A stretch of DNA of 64,000 nucleotides from Acinetobacter amyesii (GCF_002018365.1 NZ_MVKX01000012.1:53503-117502), one strand, 5' to 3'; shown: positions 36,702-46,833, counted from the stretch's first letter. Numbers and translations: made by a program. The notes: generated by a model not told the origin, from the sequence alone.

Positions 36702-37172
36702 ATGGCAGTTCGCCGTATTGAAGGTATGTTACATCTCGCGAACGAAGACCGTTATGCGATTTTAGTTGGTCGTTTTAATAGCTTTGTTGTTGAACATTTG
36801 CTAGAAGGTGCCGTTGATACATTGAAACGTCATGGCGTATCAGAGGATAATATCACTGTTGTTCATGCACCGGGTGCTTGGGAACTTCCTGTGGTTGCGA
36901 AGAAACTTGCAGCTTCAGATCGTTTCGATGCCATCATCGCGCTTGGCGCAGTGATTCGTGGTAGCACGCCTCACTTCGATTTTGTTGCTGGCGAATGTGC
37001 CAAAGGTTTAGGCGTTGTTGGTCTAGACACTGGCTTACCAGTAATTAATGGTGTATTGACTACGGATAGTATTGAACAAGCGATTGAACGCTCAGGTACA
37101 AAAGCAGGCAATAAAGGTAGTGAAGCTGCCTTGACTGCTATTGAAATGGTTAACTTGTTAAAGGCTATTTAA
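36702..37172 (+). CDS. ribH: 6,7-dimethyl-8-ribityllumazine synthase
   Basis: This 156-aa lumazine synthase condenses the RibB product with the pyrimidine intermediate, the step before riboflavin synthase. Conserved parts are [42 protein letters not shown] with the catalytic histidine, and [23 protein letters not shown]. The family assembles into pentamers or 60-mer shells. It sits between ribB and nusB, 4 bp from nusB, as in many proteobacteria. Confidence 0.96.
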   Translation: MAVRRIEGMLHLANEDRYAILVGRFNSFVVEHLLEGAVDTLKRHGVSEDNITVVHAPGAWELPVVAKKLAASDRFDAIIALGAVIRGSTPHFDFVAGECAKGLGVVGLDTGLPVINGVLTTDSIEQAIERSGTKAGNKGSEAALTAIEMVNLLKAI

Positions 37173-37176
37173 CGCT

Positions 37177-37626
37177 ATGTCGCAAACACTTCAAGCAACT
37201 TATGCAGCAAAACGTAAAGCACGTCGCTTTGCTGTACAAGGAATTTATGAATGGCAAATGAGCCGCAATCCTGTCCATGAGATTGAAGCACGTACACGTG
37301 TGGATAATGCCATGCACAAGGTCGACCTCGGCTATTACCACGAGTTATTGACCGAGGTTGTTGCCAATCATGAAGCATTGGATGCGCTTTTAATCCCTGT
37401 GCTCGATCGTGAAGTAGACGCTTTAGATGGTGTTGAACTTGCAACACTTCGTCTTGGTGCATATGAACTCAAAGAACATCTTGAGATTCCATATCGCGTC
37501 GTGTTAGATGAAGCGATCGAGTTAGCTAAACATTTTGGCGGTGCAGACAGCCACAAATACATCAATGGTGTATTGGATCGTTTAGCGACTACATTGCGTG
37601 CAGCAGAAAAACAACAAGCTAATTAA
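37177..37626 (+). CDS. nusB: Transcription antitermination factor NusB
   Basis: This 149-aa all-helical RNA-binding protein binds boxA RNA with NusE (ribosomal protein S10) for rRNA antitermination. It has the Arg-rich start [20 protein letters not shown], then [14 protein letters not shown] and the C-terminal [14 protein letters not shown], the standard NusB signature. Its position after ribH and before thiL is conserved. The start ATG follows the ribH stop by 4 bp. Confidence 0.96.
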   Translation: MSQTLQATYAAKRKARRFAVQGIYEWQMSRNPVHEIEARTRVDNAMHKVDLGYYHELLTEVVANHEALDALLIPVLDREVDALDGVELATLRLGAYELKEHLEIPYRVVLDEAIELAKHFGGADSHKYINGVLDRLATTLRAAEKQQAN

Positions 37627-37646
37627 TTTTTTAAGTAGTACGTTGT

Positions 37647-38564
37647 ATGGCTGAGTTCTCGATCATTGATACCTATTTTAATCGTCAGAATATCAATTCT
37701 GTCGATTTAGGGGTCGGTGATGACTCAGCCTTGCTCACCCCTCCTCCACAGCAACAATTGGTCATCTGTGCCGATACACTGGTTGCTGGGCGTCACTTTC
37801 CCCTCGACACAAACCCACATGCCATCGGCTGGAAATCTGTTGCCGTCAATCTCTCTGATATTGCTGCAATGGGCGCCAAACCGCACAGTATTTTATTGGC
37901 ATTGAGCCTACCCCAAATTGATCATGACTGGCTCAAAGGCTTTAGTCAGGGTTTATATGATTGTTGCGATCAATTTGGTGTGAGTTTAATTGGTGGTGAT
38001 ACCACACAAAGTCCTCATCTGACGATTTCAGTCACAGCCCTTGGCTGGGTAAAATCAGGACAAGCTGTCCCACGTTCAGGTGCCCAAATCGGTGATTATA
38101 TCTGCGTCAGCGGACAAGTCGGTGATGCTGCATTTGGCTTAAACCATTTAGGTCATCGCTTACAACGCCGTTTAGATTATCCCACACCACGTTGCTTATT
38201 GGGCCAACAGCTCAAAGGCTTAGCCAACAGTATGATTGATGTCTCTGATGGGCTCGCACAAGATTTAGGACATATCCTCGCTGCTTCACACGTCGGTGCA
38301 GAAATTGAATTAGATCAACTTCCTATCGATCCCGATGTAAAACAATTACAACAAGAAATGCAGTGGCAATACGCACTCGCGGGTGGAGATGACTATGAGT
38401 TATGCTTTACAATAAGTCCGCAGAATTATAAAAAACTTCTGCAACTAAAATTAGATGTAAACATTAGTAAAATCGGTCAAATCACCCCTAATTTGGGAAT
38501 CCGTTATAACAACCACGGTGTTGACCAAGTCATAAAATTTAAGGGATACCAGCATTTTGCATAA
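37647..38564 (+). CDS. thiL: Thiamine-monophosphate kinase
   Basis: This 305-aa ThiL phosphorylates thiamine monophosphate to thiamine diphosphate with ATP. Features are VGDDSALL with metal-binding aspartates, HFPLDTNPHAIGWKSVAVNLSDIAAMGAKP, GGDTTQSP, SGQVGDAA, MIDVSDGLAQDL and AGGDDYELCFT. It ends overlapping the pgpA TTG start by 8 bp. Confidence 0.95.
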   Translation: MAEFSIIDTYFNRQNINSVDLGVGDDSALLTPPPQQQLVICADTLVAGRHFPLDTNPHAIGWKSVAVNLSDIAAMGAKPHSILLALSLPQIDHDWLKGFSQGLYDCCDQFGVSLIGGDTTQSPHLTISVTALGWVKSGQAVPRSGAQIGDYICVSGQVGDAAFGLNHLGHRLQRRLDYPTPRCLLGQQLKGLANSMIDVSDGLAQDLGHILAASHVGAEIELDQLPIDPDVKQLQQEMQWQYALAGGDDYELCFTISPQNYKKLLQLKLDVNISKIGQITPNLGIRYNNHGVDQVIKFKGYQHFA

Positions 38565-39063
38565 GCCAGCCATTAACTTTAAATCCATGTCTTGGTTTAA
38601 CCGGGTCATCGCCTTTTGTGGCGTGGGATTTGGCTCGGGTCTTGCACCCAAAGCACCGGGTACCTTTGGCTCTGCTTTTGCTTTGTTGTTTATTCCCGGT
38701 TGGCTTGCAATCGGCTTTCTCAACTCCATTATAGTCATGATCATCATGTCGATTATTGGTATCTATATTTGTGGTCAAACCGCCAAAGTCATGGGTGTTC
38801 ATGACGATGGCCGCATCGTATGGGATGAATTTGCCGGTCAGTCCATTACCTTCCTCCCGATTTTATATCTTGGGCAAATGAGCTGGACTTGGGCATTGAT
38901 TGGTTTTGCTTTATTCCGTTTATTTGATGTCTGGAAACCGTGGCCTATTCGCGTCATTGACCGTCAGGTCGGTGGTGGCTTTGGCATCATGTTTGACGAC
39001 ATTATTGCAGGTCTTTGGGCCGCGCTTTGCATCTGTATTTATTTTTATATTTTGTCTATGTAA
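38557..39063 (+). CDS. pgpA: Phosphatidylglycerophosphatase A
   Basis: This 168-aa membrane phosphatase removes phosphate from phosphatidylglycerophosphate to give phosphatidylglycerol. The TTG start at 38557 is preferred: AAGGG lies upstream and the length matches E. coli PgpA (172 aa). The first ATG, ten codons later, has no ribosome-binding site. Signatures are GFGSGLAPKAPGTFGS, VWDEFAGQSITF and RLFDVWKPWPIRVIDRQVGGGFGIMFDDIIAG with the metal-binding acidic residues. Three to four membrane helices are predicted. It overlaps thiL, so the two are translationally coupled. Confidence 0.94.
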   Translation: MHKPAINFKSMSWFNRVIAFCGVGFGSGLAPKAPGTFGSAFALLFIPGWLAIGFLNSIIVMIIMSIIGIYICGQTAKVMGVHDDGRIVWDEFAGQSITFLPILYLGQMSWTWALIGFALFRLFDVWKPWPIRVIDRQVGGGFGIMFDDIIAGLWAALCICIYFYILSM

Positions 39064-39084
39064 TAGAAACACCTAGGATTAAAC

Positions 39085-40449
39085 ATGTCTACTAGCGTTA
39101 TTATTCTTGCTGCAGGTAAAGGGACACGTATGCGTTCTCGTTTACCCAAAGTATTACAACCACTCGCAGGACACCCACTACTTGGCCATGTCATCAACAC
39201 TGCGAAAAAACTAAATGCAGAAGAAATAATTACCATTTATGGGCATGGCGGTGAATTGGTTCAAAACGCGTTTGCACATGAAAATGTCAAATGGGTTGAA
39301 CAAGCAGAACAATTGGGTACAGGCCATGCAGTCAAAGTGACTCTGCCTGTCTTAGCAAAAACCGGGATTTCTTTGATTCTCTCGGGTGATGTGCCTTGCA
39401 TCACTGAAGCAACATTACAAAAACTATTAGATGCATCTGCTCAAACCGGCATTGGCTTAGTAACTTTAACAGTTAATGATGCGACAGGTTATGGTCGAAT
39501 TGTACGTGAAAATGGCAAAATTCAAGCCATTGTTGAACACAAAGATGCCTCTGAAGAACAACGTAAAATCAAAGAATTTAATACCGGTATTTATGCCGTA
39601 AGTAATGCTAAATTGCACGAATGGTTGCCAAAATTAAGCAATAATAATGCGCAAGGTGAATATTACCTGACCGATATCGTTGCCATGGCGATTGCAGACG
39701 ATCTCGAAGTGGCATCTGTTGAACCAGAACGTGCGTTCGAAGTGGAAGGTGTCAATGACCGCGTACAATTGGCTGCCCTTGAACGTGAATTTCAAGCATT
39801 CCAAGCTAAACAACTAATGCAACAAGGCGTTCACCTGATTGATCCTGCACGTTTCGACTTACGTGGCACACTGACTGTTGGTCAAGATGTCCGTATCGAT
39901 ATTAACGTGATTATTGAAGGTGATGTTGAACTTGGTGATAACGTTGAAATTGGTGCAGGCTGTATCATTAAAAACACCAAGATTGAGGCAGGTACTAAAG
40001 TTCAACCGTATAGTGTTTTTGACAGTGCCATTGTTGGTGAAGACGCTCAAATCGGTCCATTTGCACGTTTACGCCCAGGCGCAAAATTAGCTGCAGAAGT
40101 ACATATTGGTAACTTTGTTGAAGTTAAAAATACCACTGTCGGGTTAGGCTCAAAAGCCAACCACTTTACCTATTTAGGTGATGCAGAAGTCGGTGCTGGT
40201 TCAAACATTGGCGCAGGCACCATTACCTGCAACTATGATGGCGCAAACAAATTTAAAACCATTATTGGTGACTCAGCCTTTATCGGCTCAAATAGCTCAT
40301 TAGTCGCTCCTGTCACCATTGGTCATGGTGCAACAGTGGGTGCTGGCTCAACCATTACACGTGACGTGGCAGACAATAGCCTTGCGGTAGAACGTTCGAA
40401 GCAATTTGCCAAAGAAAACTATCAACGTCCCCAAAAATTGAAGAAATAA
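39085..40449 (+). CDS. glmU: Bifunctional GlcN-1-P acetyltransferase/GlcNAc-1-P uridyltransferase
   Basis: This 454-aa enzyme makes UDP-GlcNAc from GlcN-1-P. The N-terminal uridyltransferase domain has [29 protein letters not shown] and EFNTGIYAV. The C-terminal left-handed beta-helix acetyltransferase domain has [20 protein letters not shown] and [14 protein letters not shown]. The product feeds peptidoglycan and is also the likely starting sugar for the UDP-sugar branches (TviB/TviC and Gdr) of the polysaccharide locus downstream. It lies 12 bp before glmS. Confidence 0.97.
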   Translation: MSTSVIILAAGKGTRMRSRLPKVLQPLAGHPLLGHVINTAKKLNAEEIITIYGHGGELVQNAFAHENVKWVEQAEQLGTGHAVKVTLPVLAKTGISLILSGDVPCITEATLQKLLDASAQTGIGLVTLTVNDATGYGRIVRENGKIQAIVEHKDASEEQRKIKEFNTGIYAVSNAKLHEWLPKLSNNNAQGEYYLTDIVAMAIADDLEVASVEPERAFEVEGVNDRVQLAALEREFQAFQAKQLMQQGVHLIDPARFDLRGTLTVGQDVRIDINVIIEGDVELGDNVEIGAGCIIKNTKIEAGTKVQPYSVFDSAIVGEDAQIGPFARLRPGAKLAAEVHIGNFVEVKNTTVGLGSKANHFTYLGDAEVGAGSNIGAGTITCNYDGANKFKTIIGDSAFIGSNSSLVAPVTIGHGATVGAGSTITRDVADNSLAVERSKQFAKENYQRPQKLKK

Positions 40450-40461
40450 GAGGATTAAATT

Positions 40462-42300
40462 ATGTGCGGTATTGTCGGTGGCGTCGCAGAACGTAGTATT
40501 ACCAATATTTTAATTGAAGGCTTAAAGCGTCTTGAATATCGTGGCTATGACTCTGCGGGTTTAGCGCTGATTAATAAAGGCCACGTTCTACGTGAACGTC
40601 GCGTAGGTAAAGTTGCAAATCTTGAACAAGCCGTTGAAGAAGCAGATATCGCAGGTTCAGTCGGTATTGCACATACGCGCTGGGCAACCCATGGTAAACC
40701 GACTGAAAATAATGCCCATCCGCATATTTCAGGTAATGTTGCTGTAGTTCATAACGGTATTATTGAAAACTATCAAGAGCTTAAAGATGATCTAGAAGCG
40801 CTTGGTTATGTTTTTACCTCACAAACTGATACAGAAGTTGTTGCGCATTTAGTCAATGACGCTTTAAAAAGCACTCCGAGTCTTTTGGAAGCGGTTAAAA
40901 GTGTCGTGCCTCAACTCAAAGGTGCTTATGCACTGGGTATAGTACATACCGACCATCCTGATGAATTAATCACGGTACGTGAAGGCTCACCACTCGTGAT
41001 TGGTGTCGGTATTGGCGAGAACTTTATTAGCTCGGATCAATTGGCACTTTTACCGATTACCAACCGTTTTATCTACCTTGAAGAAGGTGATATTGCACGT
41101 TTGACACGTAATACCATTGAAGTATTCGTCGATGGTAAATTAGTGAATCGACCAATCAAAGAGCTTGATGCGACTGTAAGCAATGCTTCAAAAGGTGAAT
41201 ATAAGCACTATATGCTCAAAGAAATTTATGAGCAGCCTGAAGCGATTAAACAAACGATTTCACAAGCCTTAAATGGTAATGCGCTTCGTGATGATTTCCT
41301 TGTCAATGCAGCTCAAGATTTCAGCCAAATTCAACAAGTACAAATCATCGCATGTGGTACCAGCTACCATGCCGGCATGATTGCTAAATATTGGTTTGAA
41401 CAACTGATTGATGTACCTTGCCAAGTCGAAATTGCCAGTGAATTCCGTTATCGCTCGCCTGTGATTGTGAATAACACACTGTATGTTTGTATTTCTCAAT
41501 CAGGTGAAACAGCCGATACTTTAGCTGCACTGCGTGATACGCAAAAGCGTGCAGCAGCGAAGAGCTTGAATATCACCACCATGACCATTTGCAACGTGGC
41601 AACCTCGTCGATGGTACGTGAAACCAACTACAGTTTGTTGACGCTCGCAGGCCCTGAAATTGGTGTTGCTTCGACCAAAGCATTTACCACACAGCTTGCG
41701 GCATTAATGCTATTGGTATTGAAAATAGGCCAAATTAAGCAAAGCATTTCAGCTGACCGTGTTTCTGAAATTATTGCAGCGCTTTGGCATACACCAAAAG
41801 TGATTTTAGATACTTTACAAAATAATGCTGAGATTCTACGTCTATCAGAATTATTTGTTGAAAAAAATCACTGTCTATTCTTGGGTCGTGGAACTGAGTT
41901 CCCTATCGCCCTTGAAGGTGCTTTGAAACTTAAAGAGATTTCATATATCCACGCAGAAGGTTATGCGGCTGGTGAATTAAAACATGGTCCATTGGCACTG
42001 GTTGATAATGATATGCCTGTGGTGATTCTTGCTCCACAAGATGACATGTTGGATAAACTCAAATCAAATATGGAAGAAGTTCAAGCGCGTGGTGGTGAGT
42101 TGTTTGTCTTTGCCGATGAAAACAGCGGGATCAAAGCGAAAGATCGTCAACACGTGGTTTATGTGCCAAGTGTGAATGAAATCTTGGCACCGATTGTGTA
42201 TAGCATTCCAGTACAACTGCTCTCTTATCATGTTGCAGTGCTACGTGGAACAGATGTCGATCAGCCACGTAACTTGGCGAAGTCTGTGACGGTGGAATAA
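40462..42300 (+). CDS. glmS: Glutamine--fructose-6-phosphate aminotransferase
   Basis: This 612-aa GlmS makes glucosamine 6-phosphate from fructose 6-phosphate and glutamine. The N-terminal glutaminase domain starts MCGIVGG with catalytic Cys at position 2 (Cys1 after Met removal). Two SIS isomerase domains follow, with CGTSYHAG, SQSGETADTLAAL, STKAFTTQ and EGALKLKEISYIHAEGYAAGELKHGPLAL. The end, PRNLAKSVTVE, is the conserved segment recognised by Tn7 TnsD. No glmS ribozyme is present upstream, as expected outside Gram-positives. A strong terminator follows. Confidence 0.97.
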   Translation: MCGIVGGVAERSITNILIEGLKRLEYRGYDSAGLALINKGHVLRERRVGKVANLEQAVEEADIAGSVGIAHTRWATHGKPTENNAHPHISGNVAVVHNGIIENYQELKDDLEALGYVFTSQTDTEVVAHLVNDALKSTPSLLEAVKSVVPQLKGAYALGIVHTDHPDELITVREGSPLVIGVGIGENFISSDQLALLPITNRFIYLEEGDIARLTRNTIEVFVDGKLVNRPIKELDATVSNASKGEYKHYMLKEIYEQPEAIKQTISQALNGNALRDDFLVNAAQDFSQIQQVQIIACGTSYHAGMIAKYWFEQLIDVPCQVEIASEFRYRSPVIVNNTLYVCISQSGETADTLAALRDTQKRAAAKSLNITTMTICNVATSSMVRETNYSLLTLAGPEIGVASTKAFTTQLAALMLLVLKIGQIKQSISADRVSEIIAALWHTPKVILDTLQNNAEILRLSELFVEKNHCLFLGRGTEFPIALEGALKLKEISYIHAEGYAAGELKHGPLALVDNDMPVVILAPQDDMLDKLKSNMEEVQARGGELFVFADENSGIKAKDRQHVVYVPSVNEILAPIVYSIPVQLLSYHVAVLRGTDVDQPRNLAKSVTVE

Positions 42301-42326
42301 AATTTAAAGTCTAAAAAAGGGAGCTT
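42270..42326 (+). other. Predicted Tn7 attachment region (attTn7), unoccupied
   Basis: The last codons of glmS (AACTTGGCGAAGTCTGTGAC region) match the site bound by TnsD in many bacteria; insertion normally occurs about 25 bp past the stop, here inside the terminator. No Tn7 end sequences are visible. Confidence 0.45.
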
Positions 42327-42341
42327 ATGCTCCCTTTTTTA
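42312..42341. terminator. glmS terminator
   Basis: A 12-bp stem (AAAAAAGGGAGC, loop TTAT, GCTCCCTTTTTT) starts 12 nt after the glmS stop; its A and T flanks make it bidirectional, serving also the convergent polysaccharide genes. Confidence 0.94.
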
Positions 42342-42812
42342 GACGCGCTTTTCAAGTATATCCATTGAGATTGTAGATTTTACTTCAAACTATCACGTCA
42401 GATTTATTCTAATCCCTATTGAGTAACCCACCACTATTCTGATTATCCGAAAAACCGCACCGAAAATAAGCCCGAAAACACAAAATCAAAGTGCTTACTC
42501 GTTACATAGTCTTAATTAAATAAGTAAAGAAAATATATTCAAAATACTCTAGTGAATTTTGCTAACTATCGCCTCGTTCATTTAATCAACTATACCAACC
42601 AAATATTTTGAAGCATTGATTTTCTAGAATTCGCAGATTTTTTAGCACATCTAGAATAGTACGGAATAAATTATATAAATATGATAAAACCAAATTTATG
42701 GTATATCAGCTATAAACTTGTATTGAAGTCGAACGTTTTGACCTACCGCAATCTAAGACATTGAGCAACTATCGAATCACCAAAAAAATATTCAAATATA
42801 TCATTGTACAGA
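42342..42812. other. AT-rich junction between glmS and the polysaccharide locus
   Basis: About 470 bp without a credible gene, between the convergent ends of glmS and the last polysaccharide gene. Composition shifts from backbone-like to strongly AT-rich. A 27-codon ORF near 42678 (MIKPNLWYIS..) has no ribosome-binding site. I see no insertion-sequence ends or tRNA. It may be decayed DNA left by earlier recombination. Confidence 0.45.
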
Positions 42813-43421
42813 CTACTTAGCTTTTTTATTGACACTTCCTACAAACCTTTCCGCACCAACTTCTTGATCAGGCGCATTAATTCCCTCTTTGTTTAACATA
42901 ACTTTAACCGTTTTAAACATAATTTGAAAATCTAAAAAAATTGATCTTCTATTTACATATTCCACATCTAATGCAAATTTCTCTTCCCAAGTCAAATTAT
43001 TACGGCCACTCACTTGAGCTAGACCAGTCATACCAGGCTTGACATCATGGCGGCGCATTTGATCGGGAGTATAGTGTTCTAAAAAATCTTTCATCTGTGG
43101 TCTAGGCCCAACAATACTCATATCACCTTTCAAAACATTAATAAGTTGTGGCATTTCATCTAAACTTGTTGATCGTAACTTATGCCCAAAAGAAGTAATA
43201 CGCTGATCATCAGGCAACGGATTACCATTTTTATCAATCGCGTCTAGCATAGAACGGAATTTAATCATCTTAAATATTTTTGCATTTTTACCAGGTCTGT
43301 CTTGGTAAAAGAAAATTGGTGAACCTAAGTTTTTGCGAACTTTGTAGGCAACCAAAACAAATACAGGGCTTAAAATTATTAATGCAAATGCCGCAATTAA
43401 TATATCAACTAACCTTTTCAT
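42813..43421 (-). CDS. Initiating sugar-phosphate transferase (PglC/ItrA-like), module 1
   Basis: The start at 43421 (202 aa) has TTGGAG upstream; the longer frame is unsupported. This monotopic phosphoglycosyl transferase moves a sugar-1-phosphate from UDP-sugar to undecaprenyl phosphate. It has an N-terminal re-entrant membrane helix (LVDILIAAFALIILSPVF), KFRSM, the catalytic Asp-Glu dyad in TSLDEMPQL, and VLKGDMSIVGPRP and KPGMTGLAQVSGRN. It is last in the polysaccharide operon. A second homologue lies at 56516-57121, so the locus has two initiating enzymes. The sugar cannot be decided from sequence. Confidence 0.92.
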   Translation of the reverse strand: MKRLVDILIAAFALIILSPVFVLVAYKVRKNLGSPIFFYQDRPGKNAKIFKMIKFRSMLDAIDKNGNPLPDDQRITSFGHKLRSTSLDEMPQLINVLKGDMSIVGPRPQMKDFLEHYTPDQMRRHDVKPGMTGLAQVSGRNNLTWEEKFALDVEYVNRRSIFLDFQIMFKTVKVMLNKEGINAPDQEVGAERFVGSVNKKAK

Positions 43422-43448
43422 ATAAATAACTCCAATATTCAATGAAAG

Positions 43449-44687
43449 TTAAGTTAAACTTTCAATAATATCTGCCAATTTAGAACCAAGCATTTGATAC
43501 TCATAATTTTCTTTCGCAAAATTATATGCATTCTCACCTAAAGTATTTCGTTCTTCTTTAGAAATATTATATAGCTTTAGAATTGCTTCCGATATTTCTT
43601 GCGGATTTTCAGCTTTAGTACTAACACCTGAGTTTGATTCTAATACTGGTTGAAATGGTGAGTTGCTAGCATATACTATAGGTCTTTTACTCGCTAGGTA
43701 TTCTGGCAGCTTAGTCAAAGAGCTACCATAATTATACAAAGGAATATCCATAAACCCTACATAGCAACAATCAAAAAAAGATAATATATGTGGAACTTGT
43801 TTTTTATTAACTGCATCTATAAAAATAACATTATGACAATTCCTATCTTTTGCATATTGTTGAATTATTTTCTTTTCTTTTCCAGAACCAACAATTAAAA
43901 AATAAATATCAACATTATTCCTCAAAATCTCTGCAGACTGAATTAATGTTTCTAAAGCATTAACGAAACCTACTGTGCCACAGTATCCAACAATAAATTT
44001 ATTTTTAGGAATCTCATTAATTAAAGTCTGATCTAATTTTTCAAAATCATTAAATTCTTCTAATGAAAAACCATTAGGAATCCACTTAAATTTAATCTTA
44101 TTATTAAATTTATTTATATACTTATTAGCATAAGGCCAATTAGAAATAATATAATCGCAAGTATTATATGCTTTTTTTTCTAGCCAAGATAAATACATTA
44201 TAAATGGATGATACTTTGACACCCCCATTTCAATTAGGGTTAACGGCCACAAATCTCTAATATCTAAAATTAATTTTGCTTCAAATCTTCTAGATAGTTT
44301 CAACGCTCCTCTATAACCAATTAAAGATGGTGTGGAATAAATTATACAATCAGGATTTTTTAAACTCAAATTTAAATTAGAAATCTTTTTTGAAAAATCA
44401 AATTCACTAAGAATCCTTATTTTACTATGTGCATTAGGATAATCTAGGCACTTAATCCAATGGAAATTAAAACCTTCAACTAGCTCCGTAGTTAACAAGT
44501 TATTTAAAATTGGCTTTTTCTTTAAAAGATGATGATTTCCTGATGCAAAAACATGTACGTCATAGCCTAATAAAGAAAGCTCTTTTGCAAAATAATAAAA
44601 TCTACCGCCAAATCCATAATCTAAAGTACTTGCATATTGATTAACTAACCATACAGTCTTAGGAGTATTATTCATTTTATTAACCAT
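43449..44687 (-). CDS. Glycosyltransferase family 4 protein (WbuB-like)
   Basis: This 412-aa GT-B glycosyltransferase has the N-terminal acceptor-binding half with YDVHVFASGNHH and the C-terminal half with GYCGTVGFVNALETLIQSAEIL, IVGSGKEKK, and the GT4-like donor site near GSSLTKLPEYLASKRPIVYAS with the E-x-L-A pattern. It resembles WbuB-type fucosyl/acetaminosugar transferases. The start overlaps the upstream gene's stop (TAATG) with AAGG seven bases upstream. It is strongly AT-rich. It builds one linkage of the repeat unit; donor and acceptor are unknown. Confidence 0.88.
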   Translation of the reverse strand: MVNKMNNTPKTVWLVNQYASTLDYGFGGRFYYFAKELSLLGYDVHVFASGNHHLLKKKPILNNLLTTELVEGFNFHWIKCLDYPNAHSKIRILSEFDFSKKISNLNLSLKNPDCIIYSTPSLIGYRGALKLSRRFEAKLILDIRDLWPLTLIEMGVSKYHPFIMYLSWLEKKAYNTCDYIISNWPYANKYINKFNNKIKFKWIPNGFSLEEFNDFEKLDQTLINEIPKNKFIVGYCGTVGFVNALETLIQSAEILRNNVDIYFLIVGSGKEKKIIQQYAKDRNCHNVIFIDAVNKKQVPHILSFFDCCYVGFMDIPLYNYGSSLTKLPEYLASKRPIVYASNSPFQPVLESNSGVSTKAENPQEISEAILKLYNISKEERNTLGENAYNFAKENYEYQMLGSKLADIIESLT

Positions 44688-45712
44688 TAAAGTGCCTTAT
44701 TCTCTATTAATGTAGACCATGCCGAGTCACTACTATATTGCTTACTTTTTTGAATAATATTAGCATCTAATAAAAGTAAATTATCAGGATTTTCAATTAA
44801 CCAAATAACTTTTTCAATAAATGCAGCTGGATTATTAAATTCAACAATATATCCTGTACATTTATCAACTATAAATTCATGAGCATTCATCCAATCAGAT
44901 GCTATTACTGGTATACCCGAAATATAAGCATCCAAGATTGAGCCAGGAAAACCTTCAGTAAAATATTTTGTTGGAAAAACCATGAGGTCATAGTTCTCCA
45001 ATACATCGTATACATTTAGAGGATCGACAATACCACCATAATTAATTGATGAATTCTTTAGATTTTTTAAAAATGATTTTTCATATTCATGATGAATAGG
45101 GCCATATAGGTCTATAACAATATTTGTATAACCCATTTCAATTAGTTTATGGCCTAATTGAAAAATAACATCAACACCTTTCATTTCATGTATTCTAGCC
45201 ATAAATACAATTTTATTAATTCTATTATTTCTTACTATTTTTCTCTGAAAATTAGTAAGTCTAAAATTATTAAGCAACCTGACATTGGTAAAATTGTTTT
45301 CTTTTAATTTTATGCAAAGATTTTCCGTCTGAACAAAAACATTCTGTGTTTTCATCAATAATTTTTTGTGAATTGGCATATTTTCAATAAAATCAAATAA
45401 CCATCCACCTACAGCAACATAATTTAATTTTTTTTTTAAAAAAAAGCATAATATAAAAATTAAAGGAAATAAATATTTTAAATTACCATGTGCTGCAATA
45501 TCAAAAATAACTTTTGATTTACATATTAAAAAAATCATTTTTAAAATACTAAGTTTATTATTTTTAAATGATTGAGTATCAAAAAAAATAACCTCTGAAT
45601 CACTTCTTTCCTTTATCAAATTATAGATACTGTTAGTACGAATAGTTTGTCCATCTATTTGATTATTCATCTTACCAAAATAGCCTATAACAAGTATCAT
45701 ATTTCTGCTCAT
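44687..45712 (-). CDS. Glycosyltransferase, GT-B fold (GT4-like)
   Basis: This 341-aa protein has MILVIGYFGKMNNQIDGQTIRTNSIYNLI at the start, and a C-terminal donor domain with IVFMARIHEMKGVDVIFQLGHKL, NYGGIVDPLNVYDVLENYDLMVFPTKYFTEGFPGSILDAYISGIPVIASDW. The segment FTEGFPGSILDAY corresponds to the E-x7-E donor motif of GT4 enzymes, with the second acidic residue as Asp. AAAGGT precedes the ATG. It is part of the AT-rich module; the linkage is unknown. Confidence 0.83.
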   Translation of the reverse strand: MSRNMILVIGYFGKMNNQIDGQTIRTNSIYNLIKERSDSEVIFFDTQSFKNNKLSILKMIFLICKSKVIFDIAAHGNLKYLFPLIFILCFFLKKKLNYVAVGGWLFDFIENMPIHKKLLMKTQNVFVQTENLCIKLKENNFTNVRLLNNFRLTNFQRKIVRNNRINKIVFMARIHEMKGVDVIFQLGHKLIEMGYTNIVIDLYGPIHHEYEKSFLKNLKNSSINYGGIVDPLNVYDVLENYDLMVFPTKYFTEGFPGSILDAYISGIPVIASDWMNAHEFIVDKCTGYIVEFNNPAAFIEKVIWLIENPDNLLLLDANIIQKSKQYSSDSAWSTLIENKAL

Positions 45713-45732
45713 CTAAATACCTTTAAAATCAA

Positions 45733-46833
45733 TTAATTAAAAAAAATTTTTTCATATTCATCAGAAATTTTTTGAACAGAAAAGTCTTTAACTCGTACAG
45801 AGGCTTCATTGCTTTTAGACTCTTGCAACGATTTAATTATAGAATTAGCTAACTCAAATTCATTAGAAATTGGTACTAAACTCCCCCACTTACCACTTTC
45901 TAAAATTTCGCTAGTTCCACCTTCACAATTTGTAGCTACAATCTTCACATCACAGGCCATTGCCTCTACTAAAACATTAGGAAAACCTTCCCATAAGGAA
46001 CATGATACAAATATATCCGAAGCTACAATATATTTATGAGGGTTATTAACAAATCCAGGCATCAATACATAATCTTCGATACATAATTTTTTTGTTAATT
46101 TAATCAAATTAGGTTTCAGACTACCGTCACCTAAAATTATTAATTTACAAGGAACCTTATTTCTAACAATAGAAAATGCTTTAATTAAAGTAGAAAAATC
46201 TTTTACCTCAGTCATCCTTCCAACCGAAATAATTTTAGGAAGATTATCAACAAAAAATAAATCAGTAATTTTTTCTTTACAATTAATCTTAACATTATCG
46301 ATATTAACTGGATTGTGAACTACATAAATTTTATGTGAAGTACTGAATGCAAATTTTAAAAATTCATCCCTCATAAAATTACTACTAAGTACAATCTTAT
46401 CAACAAAACTTAAAGAGTACCTAAAGATTTTTAATCTCAATAAATCTAAAAAATTCATTTTTTTTTGACTAGGATAAAGCATAGTCGGTTGGCGTATTAT
46501 AACGCTTGTCTGTGGAGATGAGATTTTACTAAAGAATGACACAACCGTACTAAAATGAATGTGTGATGTAAATATTATATCTGGTTTATTCAAAAATAAG
46601 TATTTAATTAATTTAGGAATAGAATAGATCAACTTCTTAGTCCTAAACTCAATAATATTTACATTTGAAGGAATATCTTTAAGATAAGGCCCTTCCTTTT
46701 TTAACAACAACAAATCAATATTATAACCTTTTTTCGAAAAACTAGTAATCAAAGTGGAAATAACACGCTCCGCACCGCCACCTTGCATATCTGGAGAAAA
46801 GAAGGTTACCAATTTTTTATGATTAAAACTCAT
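45733..46833 (-). CDS. Glycosyltransferase family 4 protein
   Basis: I take the ATG at 46833 (366 aa, MSFNHKKLV). The GT-B fold is clear: SPDMQGGGAERVISTLI near the start, PKIISVGRMTEVKDFSTLIKAF, ILGDGSLKPNL, LMPGFVNNPHKYIVASDIFVSCSLWEGFPNVLVEAMACDVKIVATNCEGGTSEIL with the E-x7-E motif EGFPNVLVE. The homologue at 60074-61192 in the second module has the same overall motif set. It probably adds a hexose or HexNAc to the growing K-unit at the cytoplasmic membrane face. Confidence 0.9.
   Translation of the reverse strand: MSFNHKKLVTFFSPDMQGGGAERVISTLITSFSKKGYNIDLLLLKKEGPYLKDIPSNVNIIEFRTKKLIYSIPKLIKYLFLNKPDIIFTSHIHFSTVVSFFSKISSPQTSVIIRQPTMLYPSQKKMNFLDLLRLKIFRYSLSFVDKIVLSSNFMRDEFLKFAFSTSHKIYVVHNPVNIDNVKINCKEKITDLFFVDNLPKIISVGRMTEVKDFSTLIKAFSIVRNKVPCKLIILGDGSLKPNLIKLTKKLCIEDYVLMPGFVNNPHKYIVASDIFVSCSLWEGFPNVLVEAMACDVKIVATNCEGGTSEILESGKWGSLVPISNEFELANSIIKSLQESKSNEASVRVKDFSVQKISDEYEKIFFN

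Noticed and set aside
42678..42761. Twenty-seven-codon ORF in the glmS junction
   Set aside because: No ribosome-binding site, no recognisable motif, AT-rich decayed-looking DNA.
42270..42812. Inserted Tn7-like element after glmS
   Set aside because: No Tn7 end repeats, tns genes or target duplication seen; the site appears empty.
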